Assembly (NCBI GenBank): GCA_003154135.1
Contig: PMCN01000113.1
Location: forward strand, 5,986 to 22,736
Reading direction: 5' to 3'
DNA: 16,751 bases
Source: Acidimicrobiaceae bacterium
GTDB lineage: Bacteria; Actinomycetota; Acidimicrobiia; Acidimicrobiales; Ilumatobacteraceae
This document shows, in pieces, positions 1 to 6,472 of the stretch (within the stretch, counting starts at the first letter, position 1; each line of letters opens with the position of its first letter). A model generated the notes under the pieces. The model was not told the origin of the DNA. It worked only from the letters and a program-made list of their open reading frames with translations, and did no database searches. Position numbers and translations under genes: made by a program.

Positions 1-885
1 CCTGCGGTGGAGGACGGCACCCTCACCCTCATCGGCGCCACCACCGAGAACCCGTTCTTCGAGGTGAACCCGCCGCTGCGCAGTCGGAGCACGCTCTTCC
101 GTCTCGAGCCGCTGGGCCGCGACGACATCGTCACGCTCATCCACCGCGGGCTGCAGGCCGAGGGTCGCACGGCGACCCACGCGGCTGTCGACCACCTCGC
201 CGACCGTGCCGCCGGCGACGGCCGGCAGGTGCTCACCGCACTCGAGGTGGCGTGCGCGCTGGCGCATCCCGGCCAGGTCGAGCTCGAGCACGTCGAGGCT
301 GCGCTGGGCACGAGCGCCCTGCGCTACGGCCGTGACGACCACTACGACGTGGTGAGCGCTTTCATCAAGAGCATGCGCGGCAGCGACCCGCAGGCGGCGG
401 TGTACTACCTCGCCCGCATGCTGGAGGCGGGGGAGGACGCGCGCTTCATCGTCCGCCGCATGATCGTGTTCGCCAGCGAAGACATCGGCATGGCCGACCC
501 GCAGTCGCTGCTCGTCGCCGTGGCCGCAGCGCACGCGCTCGAGCACGTCGGTCTGCCCGAGGCGCAGCTCAACCTCAGCCAGGCCGCCATCCACCTGGCG
601 ACGGCGCCGAAGAGCAACCGTGCGGCGCTCGCCATCTGGAACGCACGCGCCGATGTGCAGGCAGGTGCGATCGGCGAGGTGCCGGCGCACCTGCGCGACG
701 CGCACTACCAAGGAGCGCAGGTCCTCGGTCACGGCGTGGGCTACGAGTACCCTCATGATCACCCCGAGGGCTGGACTCCCCAGCAGTACCTGCCCACGGA
801 GCAACTCGACAAGCGCTACTACGAACCTTCGCACCACGGTGCCGAGGCGCAGGTGGCCGAACGGATGGAGCGACGCACACGATGA
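1..885 (+). CDS. rarA: Replication-associated recombination protein A (RarA/MgsA), 3' part only
   Basis: This is the C-terminal part of a AAA+ ATPase of the RarA/MgsA/WRNIP1 family, which acts at stalled replication forks. The reading frame is open from the first base of the window, so the true start and the Walker A and B motifs lie upstream. The visible part begins at the sensor-1 region (LIGATTENP) and the arginine-finger region (LRSRS), followed by the lid. The RarA-specific C-terminal tetramerisation domain then follows, with the signatures SAFIKSMRGSD, YYLARMLEAGED and FASEDIGMADPQ. The stop TGA overlaps the start of the next gene (ATGA at 882-885), so the two are probably translationally coupled. 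The family assignment is very secure. Only the length and start cannot be judged. An internal GTG at position 7 is not a real start, because it lies inside the conserved AAA+ core. Confidence 0.95.
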   Translation, partial: PAVEDGTLTLIGATTENPFFEVNPPLRSRSTLFRLEPLGRDDIVTLIHRGLQAEGRTATHAAVDHLADRAAGDGRQVLTALEVACALAHPGQVELEHVEAALGTSALRYGRDDHYDVVSAFIKSMRGSDPQAAVYYLARMLEAGEDARFIVRRMIVFASEDIGMADPQSLLVAVAAAHALEHVGLPEAQLNLSQAAIHLATAPKSNRAALAIWNARADVQAGAIGEVPAHLRDAHYQGAQVLGHGVGYEYPHDHPEGWTPQQYLPTEQLDKRYYEPSHHGAEAQVAERMERRTR

Positions 886-1271
886 CCGCAGGCGAACTGG
901 CAGTGGTGCTCGCGGCAGTGTTGTGCTGCCTCGGGTTCGCGGCGCTCGTCGTCGTGCTCGTCCGAGTGCTCGACGCACTGAGGTCGCTGCGCGGCGAGGT
1001 CGAATCGTTGCGCTCCGAGACGCGACCGCTCCTCGCCGAGCTGCGCTCGAGCACCGACGACGCGAAGGCTGCGGTCGAGGCCGCCCGTGACGACCTCGAA
1101 CGCTTCGATCGTGTGCTCGGCTCGGCAGAGGCCATCAGCGGTGCCGTCGCCGGTGGCAGTCGCGTGGCCCGCGCCGCGCTGTCCGCGCCCGTGATCAAGA
1201 CGGTGGCGCTCGGCACCGGCACCACTCGTGCCGTGCGCCGCTTCCGCCGCGGCAACAAGAGGAGCGCCTGA
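882..1271 (+). CDS. DUF948-type small membrane-anchored coiled-coil protein
   Basis: This 129-residue protein has one N-terminal hydrophobic helix (about residues 5-30, rich in A, V and L). A charged heptad-like stretch follows (about 33-80: LRSLRGEVESLRSETRPLL and on), then an alanine/glycine region and a basic tail ending RRFRRGNKRSA. This architecture matches DUF948 proteins, which are often encoded just after rarA in Actinobacteria. The function is unknown; the topology suggests a membrane-tethered coiled coil, with the basic C-terminus probably cytoplasmic. The ATG overlaps the rarA stop, and a GGAG lies 11 nt upstream, rather far away. The gene ends in a TGATG overlap with the next gene, so the three are read together. 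Family assignment is by architecture and synteny, not by a catalytic motif. Confidence 0.85.
   Translation: MTAGELAVVLAAVLCCLGFAALVVVLVRVLDALRSLRGEVESLRSETRPLLAELRSSTDDAKAAVEAARDDLERFDRVLGSAEAISGAVAGGSRVARAALSAPVIKTVALGTGTTRAVRRFRRGNKRSA
1257..1264 (+). promoter_or_regulatory. Strong Shine-Dalgarno site for the 117-residue protein
   Basis: The purine run AAGAGGAG ends 6 nt before the ATG at 1271 and lies inside the 3' end of the DUF948-type gene. It is one of the few clear ribosome binding sites in the window and fixes the start of the next gene. Confidence 0.75.
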
Positions 1272-1624
1272 TGGTGAAGCGACTGACGTGGTTCTTCGGT
1301 GGCGCCGTCGCCGGTGTCGCCGGTGTGTCGATGGCGAAGAACAAGGTGAAGACCGTTGCCGCCGAGCTGGCGCCGGTCAACGTCGCGAAGAAGGCCTCGC
1401 ATCGGGTGGCCGACGCCTTCCACGAGGGCAAGAAGGCGATGAAGGCCAAGGAGGTCGAGCTGCGCGCACGCCGCGACGGCCGCGCCGCCACGCTCGCCGA
1501 CGAGCTCGACGAGGGCGATTCGGTGCTGGTCGACGGCGTGCCCGTCGAGCCCGGTCAGGTCATCGTGCTGCGTCAGGTGCGCGAGCGGCGCGACCAGCCC
1601 GGCCGGGGCCGCGCACGGGCATGA
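1271..1624 (+). CDS. DUF6167-like small membrane-associated protein
   Basis: This 117-residue protein begins with a basic residue pair and a glycine/alanine-rich hydrophobic stretch (about residues 6-21, WFFGGAVAGVAGVSMA). A lysine/alanine-rich amphipathic segment follows (about 22-70), and the C-terminus is acidic and then arginine-rich. Its start (MVKRLTWFFGGAVAG) and its place after rarA and the DUF948 gene resemble the DUF6167 family of Actinobacteria, where a short anchor also precedes a charged helix. The function is unknown. The start follows a strong Shine-Dalgarno site, and the stop overlaps the glcD start (ATGA at 1621-1624). In many actinobacteria the next gene of this block is alaS; here it is glcD. 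The family name is tentative, the reading frame is secure. Confidence 0.75.
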   Translation: MVKRLTWFFGGAVAGVAGVSMAKNKVKTVAAELAPVNVAKKASHRVADAFHEGKKAMKAKEVELRARRDGRAATLADELDEGDSVLVDGVPVEPGQVIVLRQVRERRDQPGRGRARA

Positions 1625-3042
1625 ACGCGGCGCTCGTCGCCGAGCTCCAGGCGGCGCTCACACCACAACGTGTGCGCACCAACTCCACCGAGCTCGGCCT
1701 CTACAAGCGCGATGCCTCCAACATCGAGGGCACGGCGGGCATCGTGTGCTTCCCACTCACCGTCGAGGAGGTGCAAGCGGCCGTCGTCGCCGCGGTGCGC
1801 CACCAGGTGCCCTTCGTCGCCCGCGGCGCGGGCACCGGGCTCGCCGGCGGGGCCACGCCGCTCAACGATGCGCTGGTCATCGCCACGACGAAGATGAACA
1901 GGGTGCTGTCGATCGACCCGGTGAACCGTTCGGCGTGGGTGGAGCCCGGCGTGCTCAACCTCGACCTCACGCGGCAGGTCACGCACCTCGGCCTGCACTT
2001 CGCCCCCGATCCGAGCAGCCAGCAGAGCTGCTCCATCGGCGGCAACGTCGCCAACAACTCGGGCGGGCCGCACTGCCTGGCCGACGGTGTCACCGCCGCC
2101 CACGTCCTCGGTGTGGAGGTGGTGCTCAGCGATGGTTCGGTGGTGCAGCTCGGTGGTGATGAAGCAGAGGTCGACGGTCTCGACCTGCGCGGGGCGTTCG
2201 TCGGCAGCGAGGGCATGTTCGGCATCGCCACCAAGGTGTGCGTGCGCCTCACGCAGAACGCGCCAGCGGTGCGCACCATGCTCATGGACTTCGCGTCGGT
2301 CGACGACGGCGCGCAGACGGTCAGCGCGATCATCGCGGCCGGCATGGTGCCCGCCGCGCTCGAGATGATGGACCAGTTGTGCGTGCAGGCAGTCGAGGCC
2401 TACATCCACGCCGGCCTGCCGCTCGATGCCGCCGCGGTGCTCCTCGTCGAGGTGGCCGGTCTGCCTGCCGGCCTCGAGGCCGACGTGGCCCGCATCGTGG
2501 CCATCGGCACCGAGCACGGCGCACGCACCGTGCGCATCGCGCAGGACGAAGACGAGAGGGCGTTGCTCTGGAAGGGCCGCAAGACGGCGTTCGGCGCCAT
2601 CGCCCGCATCAAGCCCAACTACTACCTGCACGACACGGTGGTGCCGCGGCGCATGCTGCCCGCAGTGCTGCGCCAGGTGTACGAGATCACCGCGCGTCAC
2701 GGCTTGCTGGTGCTCAACGTGTTCCACGCCGGCGACGGCAACCTGCACCCGTTGCTCGTCTTCGACAAGCGCGAGCCCGGTGTGATGGAACGCGTGCATG
2801 CGGCCGGCGACGAGATCGTGCGCGCGTCGGTCGCCGCGGGTGGAGTGCTGTCGGGCGAGCACGGCATCGGCCTCGAGAAGCGCGACTTCATGCCGCTCAT
2901 GTTCGGGCCGGCCGACCTGGCTGCGCAAGCCGCGATGCGCCGCGCGTTCGACCCCACCGGGCTCGCCAACCCGTTCAAGGTGCTGCCCAGCCCGGCCGCG
3001 TGCGGCGACGTGCAGCACGTGCCCGAGGGAGCCTGGGTGTGA
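1621..3042 (+). CDS. glcD: Glycolate oxidase subunit GlcD (FAD-linked)
   Basis: This 473-residue protein is a flavoprotein of the GlcD / D-lactate dehydrogenase group (FAD_binding_4 domain then FAD-oxidase C domain). It oxidises glycolate or a related 2-hydroxyacid. Visible marks are the FAD pyrophosphate loop RGAGTGLAGG (residues 68-77), the conserved block from PDPSSQ to NNSGG (129-149), the metal/substrate region FHAGDGNLHP (368-377), GEHGIG (412-417) and a C-terminal FDPTGLANP motif. The length is normal for the family. I place the start at the ATG overlapping the upstream stop; the frame stays open further upstream, but that part is an out-of-frame shadow of the upstream gene. The gene overlaps glcE by a GTGA. 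Presence of GlcE next door and GlcF at 7804 favours glycolate oxidase over a stand-alone lactate dehydrogenase. The substrate is inferred. Confidence 0.92.
   Translation: MNAALVAELQAALTPQRVRTNSTELGLYKRDASNIEGTAGIVCFPLTVEEVQAAVVAAVRHQVPFVARGAGTGLAGGATPLNDALVIATTKMNRVLSIDPVNRSAWVEPGVLNLDLTRQVTHLGLHFAPDPSSQQSCSIGGNVANNSGGPHCLADGVTAAHVLGVEVVLSDGSVVQLGGDEAEVDGLDLRGAFVGSEGMFGIATKVCVRLTQNAPAVRTMLMDFASVDDGAQTVSAIIAAGMVPAALEMMDQLCVQAVEAYIHAGLPLDAAAVLLVEVAGLPAGLEADVARIVAIGTEHGARTVRIAQDEDERALLWKGRKTAFGAIARIKPNYYLHDTVVPRRMLPAVLRQVYEITARHGLLVLNVFHAGDGNLHPLLVFDKREPGVMERVHAAGDEIVRASVAAGGVLSGEHGIGLEKRDFMPLMFGPADLAAQAAMRRAFDPTGLANPFKVLPSPAACGDVQHVPEGAWV
3025..3031 (+). promoter_or_regulatory. Shine-Dalgarno site deciding the GTG start of glcE
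   Basis: The run GAGGGAG lies 7 nt upstream of the GTG at 3039. It supports a GTG start that overlaps the glcD stop (GTGA) rather than an internal ATG. Confidence 0.7.
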
Positions 3043-3899
3043 TCGACCTCGGCGAGTTCGCCGACGCGGTGGGCCGCGACGGACCCGTCACCATCACCGG
3101 TGCGGGCACGCGTGGTGGTCCCGTCGGCGGTTGCAGCGTGGTGCACGCGCCGGCCGGCATCGAGTGGGTGCAACCCGACGAGATGATCGTCAGCTGCGGC
3201 GCGGGCACGCCGGTCGACGAGCTGGTCGCGGCGCTCCGCGAGCACCGCCAGACGGTGGTCCTCCCGGCGGGCGGCACCGTCGGTGGCGCACTGTCGGTCG
3301 GGCGCTCCGATGTGCGGCGCCTCGGTCTCGGACCGGTGCGCGACGTGCTGCTGCAGGCTCGTTACGTGTCGGCGCTCGGCGAGGTGGTGAAGGCCGGCGG
3401 ACCCACGGTGAAGAACGTCAGCGGGTTCGACCTGTGCCGGCTGCTCGTCGGTGCACGGGGCACGCTCGGGTTCCTCGGCGATGTCATCGTGCGCACCCGG
3501 CCGCTGCCACCGGTGTCGCAGTGGTGCAGCGCACCCGCCGCCGACCCGTTCGCGGTGTTCCGCACGCTGTACCGGCCGGTCAGCGTGCTGTGGGACGGGC
3601 ACACCGTGTGGGCGCTGCTCGAAGGTCACGGCGCCGACGTGTCGCAGCAGGCCGCCGCCGCAGGGCTCACCGCGTGCGACGGCCCGCCTGCACTGCCCTC
3701 CGGGAGTCGCCGCGCAGTGGCCCCCACGACCATCACCTCGCTCACGGGCACCTTCGTCGCCGAAGTGGGCGTCGGCGTCGTGCACCACGCCGAGCCGTGG
3801 TCGGCGCCGGCGCGTGACGGGCGCGTGCTGGCGCTCGCGCGGGCGGTGAAGCACGAGCTCGACCCGACCGGGCGGCTCAACCCGGGCATCGATGTCTGA
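3039..3899 (+). CDS. glcE: Glycolate oxidase FAD-binding subunit GlcE, short form
   Basis: This 286-residue protein is the second FAD-binding subunit of the glycolate oxidase complex. It shows the weak FAD pyrophosphate region near residues 18-28 (TITGAGTRGG), the GTVGGALSVG segment (79-88) and the family hallmark KNVSGFDLCRLLVGARGTLG (125-144). It ends with LDPTGRLNPG, as in the GlcD/GlcE superfamily. It is shorter than the roughly 350 residues of enterobacterial GlcE. The shortening falls in the loop before GTVGG and in the C-terminal half, not in the hallmark block, so I read it as a compact family member and not a broken gene. It is translationally coupled to glcD (GTGA), and its last codons overlap the start of the kinase-like gene by 8 bp. 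Confidence 0.88.
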   Translation: MIDLGEFADAVGRDGPVTITGAGTRGGPVGGCSVVHAPAGIEWVQPDEMIVSCGAGTPVDELVAALREHRQTVVLPAGGTVGGALSVGRSDVRRLGLGPVRDVLLQARYVSALGEVVKAGGPTVKNVSGFDLCRLLVGARGTLGFLGDVIVRTRPLPPVSQWCSAPAADPFAVFRTLYRPVSVLWDGHTVWALLEGHGADVSQQAAAAGLTACDGPPALPSGSRRAVAPTTITSLTGTFVAEVGVGVVHHAEPWSAPARDGRVLALARAVKHELDPTGRLNPGIDV

Positions 3900-4749
3900 C
3901 CCCGCGGCCGTCGCGCGCATGGCCGCGCGCCGCTGGGGTCTGCCCGAGCCCGAGCACCTGCGCACCGGCGTCGGCTCGCTGTGGGCGGCCGGCGACGAGG
4001 TGGTGCTGCGCGTGGCGGCCCTGCCCTTCGGTGCCGTCGCCGAGACCACGTGGATGGCTCGCATGTCGAGCATCGGTGTGCGTGTCCCGAAGTGGGTGCG
4101 CGACATCGACGTCGTCGAGGGGACAGCAGTGGTGGCGCTCGAACGCGTGGTCGCCGAGGGTCAGGTCGACTGGGCCGAGGTGGGGGCGATGGTCCGCCGC
4201 GTGCACTCCATCGACGCTGAAGATGTGCCCGGCCTGCCGTGGTGCGGCGACTTCGCTCACTGGCAGATCGATTCGCTGCTCGCCGAGGTGCGGCCGCACG
4301 TCGACGCCGCCGCCGTGAGCGGGTTCGACGCATGTCTCGCCCGCTGGCCCGGCTGGCGCGAGCAGATGCGTTCGAGCCTGGTCGTCTGCCACGGTGACGT
4401 GCACCCCGGCAACGTGATGCCGTCGGCACAGGGACCCGTGTTGCTCGACTGGGACATGCGTTGCCGGGCACCGGCCGGGTGGGACCATGCGGCCCTGCTG
4501 CGGTGGGGCGATCGCTGGAGCGATCGATGGGGTGGAGGTGCCCTCGCCTACGACGCGTTCGCCCACGGGTACGGTCGGTCGCTGCGCGGACAGTGGATCA
4601 CCGAGGCGATGGCCGAGCTGCGCCTGCTGGTCGCCACGCTGATGCGCGTGCGTGCCGGCCTCACCGACCAGGCGGCCGCCGGCGAAGCCGAACGACGCCT
4701 GCGGTGGTGGCGCGGCGACCCGGACGCACCGCGGTGGGAGCCGCAGTAG
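3892..4749 (+). CDS. APH-fold small-molecule kinase, substrate unknown
   Basis: This 285-residue protein has the catalytic core of the aminoglycoside phosphotransferase / choline kinase superfamily. The catalytic loop is CHGDVHPGN (D169 as base, N174), and the metal-binding segment is LLDWD (186-188). The position that normally holds the ATP-contacting lysine appears to be arginine (VVLRVA, R40). The N-lobe glycine-rich loop is poorly defined, and the C-lobe is short. The ATG overlaps the end of glcE by 8 bp with no evident Shine-Dalgarno, so translation is probably coupled to glcE. It is the last gene of the rarA-glcDE run. It is the only gene here that ends in TAG. The substrate cannot be read from sequence; antibiotic resistance is not indicated, and a metabolic or sugar kinase role is equally possible. 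Confidence 0.75.
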   Translation: MSDPAAVARMAARRWGLPEPEHLRTGVGSLWAAGDEVVLRVAALPFGAVAETTWMARMSSIGVRVPKWVRDIDVVEGTAVVALERVVAEGQVDWAEVGAMVRRVHSIDAEDVPGLPWCGDFAHWQIDSLLAEVRPHVDAAAVSGFDACLARWPGWREQMRSSLVVCHGDVHPGNVMPSAQGPVLLDWDMRCRAPAGWDHAALLRWGDRWSDRWGGGALAYDAFAHGYGRSLRGQWITEAMAELRLLVATLMRVRAGLTDQAAAGEAERRLRWWRGDPDAPRWEPQ

Positions 4750-4811
4750 CGATCGCCCGCTGCCGTGATCGACGGAGTGGTGGTCAGCGAAGGGGGTCGA
4801 CGCAGAGGCCG
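4750..4811 (+). other. Convergent intergenic gap, no clear terminator
   Basis: These 62 bp separate the kinase-like gene and the nei gene, whose 3' ends face each other. The sequence holds a GCGATCGC palindrome at 4749-4756 and a weak 5-bp stem (CGATC at 4750, GATCG at 4767), without a T-tract. I see no convincing intrinsic terminator. Confidence 0.4.
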
Positions 4812-5606
4812 TCAGCGCGGCTGGCAGGTGGGGCAGTAGTAGCAGTCGCGCCCACCCAGCTCCACCGTGCGCACGGGTGTGTCGCACCGCAGGCAGATCT
4901 CGCGGTGGTACACGTACGTGGTGTCGCCGCGACGCGCCCTGCCCTTCGGCACCGGGAACTCGCGGCGGTCGATGGTGATGATGCGGTTGTCCTTCACACC
5001 CTGGCGCAGCATCGCCGTGATGGTGTCCCAGAGCAGCTCCAGCTCGGCGTCGTCGCAGTCGCGTCCGGCCCGCTCGGGGTGCATGCCGTGCACGAACAGG
5101 GCCTCGGCGCGGAACACGTTGCCCACGCCGGCCAGCACCTTCTGGTCGAGCAGCAGCGCTCCGATCGGTTGCCCACTTCGACGCATGCGATCGATCGCGA
5201 GCCGCGGCTCGGCGTCGCGTCGCAACGGGTCGGGGCCGAGGCGCGCGACCACAGCGTCGCGGTCGTCAGCCGTGCCGACGCTGCAGTCGGTGGGGCCGGC
5301 CAGGTCGACCGTGCCGGCCTCGCCCGACATCCGCATCCGCACCTCGCCCACCGGCGCTGGTGCATCGGGGCCCACGTGCACCCGGAACTTCCCGAAGAGG
5401 CCGAGGTGCACGTGACCGACCAGTCCGTTGCCGTAGAAGTAGAAGAGGTGCTTGCCGTACGCCTCGATGCGTTGCAGCACCACGCCGTCGACCATCGCCG
5501 CCTCGGTGGCGAACCGGCCCTGCGGCGACGACACGCGAACGGGCCGGCGGGCCAGGAGGCGCGAATGGTCCTTGGCGATGCGGTGGATGGTGTGGCCCTC
5601 GGGCAT
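4812..5606 (-). CDS. nei: Endonuclease VIII-like DNA glycosylase/AP lyase (Fpg/Nei family, Nei2 type)
   Basis: This 264-residue protein is a base-excision repair glycosylase for oxidised bases. It starts MPEGHTIHR, so the catalytic Pro2 and Glu3 are in place, and the PEGHT form is typical of actinobacterial Nei enzymes as opposed to MutM. Other marks are the catalytic lysine in AYGKHLF (K52), VGNVFRAEALF (about 161-171), and a C-terminal zinc finger with cysteines 238, 241, 258 and 261 (CX2C-X16-CX2C), followed by QPR. Length and all key residues are normal. The start must be this ATG because mature Pro2 is the nucleophile. The gene follows the deacetylase-like gene by 23 bp on the same strand but has its own -10-like TACGCT at 5615-5620. 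Confidence 0.95.
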   Translation of the reverse strand: MPEGHTIHRIAKDHSRLLARRPVRVSSPQGRFATEAAMVDGVVLQRIEAYGKHLFYFYGNGLVGHVHLGLFGKFRVHVGPDAPAPVGEVRMRMSGEAGTVDLAGPTDCSVGTADDRDAVVARLGPDPLRRDAEPRLAIDRMRRSGQPIGALLLDQKVLAGVGNVFRAEALFVHGMHPERAGRDCDDAELELLWDTITAMLRQGVKDNRIITIDRREFPVPKGRARRGDTTYVYHREICLRCDTPVRTVELGGRDCYYCPTCQPR

Positions 5607-5614
5607 GGCGGTGG

Positions 5615-5620
5615 AGCGTA
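5615..5620 (-). promoter_or_regulatory. -10 element TACGCT, near-leaderless promoter of nei
   Basis: On the minus strand the sequence reads GGGTACGCT, then 8 nt, then the ATG of nei at 5606. Counting T as -12 puts the start of transcription at about 5608, within 2 nt of the ATG. No -35 box or Shine-Dalgarno is evident. Confidence 0.55.
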
Positions 5621-5629
5621 CCCACCCGC

Positions 5630-6472
5630 TCAAGGTGCGAGGAGGGTGCTCACCGTGACGGGAGTGAGGCCCACGGACCGGAGGTGCGCGATGACGTGTG
5701 GGAACGCCGTGATGGTGCCCGCATGGCCGAAGTGCATGCTGACGATGGAGCCCGGTTTCACGCCGGCCTTCACCTTGGCGAGCACCACCGCGGAGCCCGG
5801 ATCGGTGTTGTCGGTGGAGTCGACGTCGTAGCCGAGCGACACGGGATACCCGGCCTTGCCGGCCTCGTCGAGGATGAGCTGAGACGGCACCACGGTGGCC
5901 GACGGCCGGAACCACTTGCCGATGCCGCCGATGAACGGGGTGAGCGCCTTCCCGCAGTCGACGATCTCGGCCAGCACCTGCGAACGGCTGAGGCTGCCCA
6001 TGTTGAGGTGGTGCTCGGTGTGGTTGCCCAACTCGTGCCCCTCGGCCACCACCCGGCGCGTGAGGGCGGGGTGGGCGGTGATCCACGTGCCGACGGCCAT
6101 GACGGTTGCCGGCACGGACGCGCCCTTCAACAGGTCGAGCAGGGTGGCGACCAGGGTGGGGTCGCCCGACAGGTGAAACGTGAGGGCCACCTCCTTGCGC
6201 GTGCCGGCACCGTGGGGCACGTAGCTCGCTGGAGCGCCCGCGACCCATGCCGTGGTGCCGGGCGTGGCGAGCGTCGTCGTTGCTGCGGACGGGGCTGTCG
6301 ACGACGGCGCGGCGCCGGTGGCCACGGTGCCATCACCGGTACCGTGCGGGGCGCTCGTGGCGTTGCTGCAGGCGGCGAGCGCGGCAGCGCCCGCGACACC
6401 GGCCCCGCCGATGAGCACGTGCCGCCGGCTCAAGTGAGGCGTCGGCTGCGACGTCGGCGGTGGCTGGGTCAC
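5630..6472 (-). CDS. Polysaccharide-deacetylase-like lipoprotein with altered NodB motif 1
   Basis: This 280-residue protein is predicted to be exported. It has a twin-arginine-like signal (SRRHVLIGG, R16-R17) and a lipobox LAAC (C35), then a Ser/Thr/Ala-rich linker to about residue 80. The rest resembles a NodB-type carbohydrate esterase 4 barrel. Motif 2 is kept (NHTEHH, H151 and H155), as are FRPSATV (about 188-194), a DVDSTD segment (216-221) and a final H in SMHFGH (246-250). Motif 1, normally TFDDG, reads TFHLSGD (98-104), so the usual catalytic and metal aspartates are not at their normal places. It may be a variant metal site, another esterase, or a non-catalytic binder. I chose the GTG at 6472 because it overlaps the upstream stop (GTGA) and has GGGGA about 8 nt upstream. 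It forms an operon with the beta-propeller lipoprotein. Confidence 0.8.
   Translation of the reverse strand: MTQPPPTSQPTPHLSRRHVLIGGAGVAGAAALAACSNATSAPHGTGDGTVATGAAPSSTAPSAATTTLATPGTTAWVAGAPASYVPHGAGTRKEVALTFHLSGDPTLVATLLDLLKGASVPATVMAVGTWITAHPALTRRVVAEGHELGNHTEHHLNMGSLSRSQVLAEIVDCGKALTPFIGGIGKWFRPSATVVPSQLILDEAGKAGYPVSLGYDVDSTDNTDPGSAVVLAKVKAGVKPGSIVSMHFGHAGTITAFPHVIAHLRSVGLTPVTVSTLLAP

Noticed and set aside
1228..1620. N-terminal extension of glcD into the upstream frame
   Set aside because: The extension is Arg-rich nonsense overlapping the DUF6167-like gene out of frame. GlcD proteins begin close to the ATG at 1621, which overlaps the upstream stop.
1573..3018. A 481-codon minus-strand frame antisense to glcD
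   Set aside because: It is aligned opposite glcD, is His/Arg/Val-rich with no domain or start signal, and results from high third-position GC. glcD is secure by motifs.
4749..4771. GCGATCGC palindrome and weak CGATC/GATCG stem as terminator
   Set aside because: Only 5 bp of stem, a 12-nt loop and no T-tract; too weak for an intrinsic terminator.
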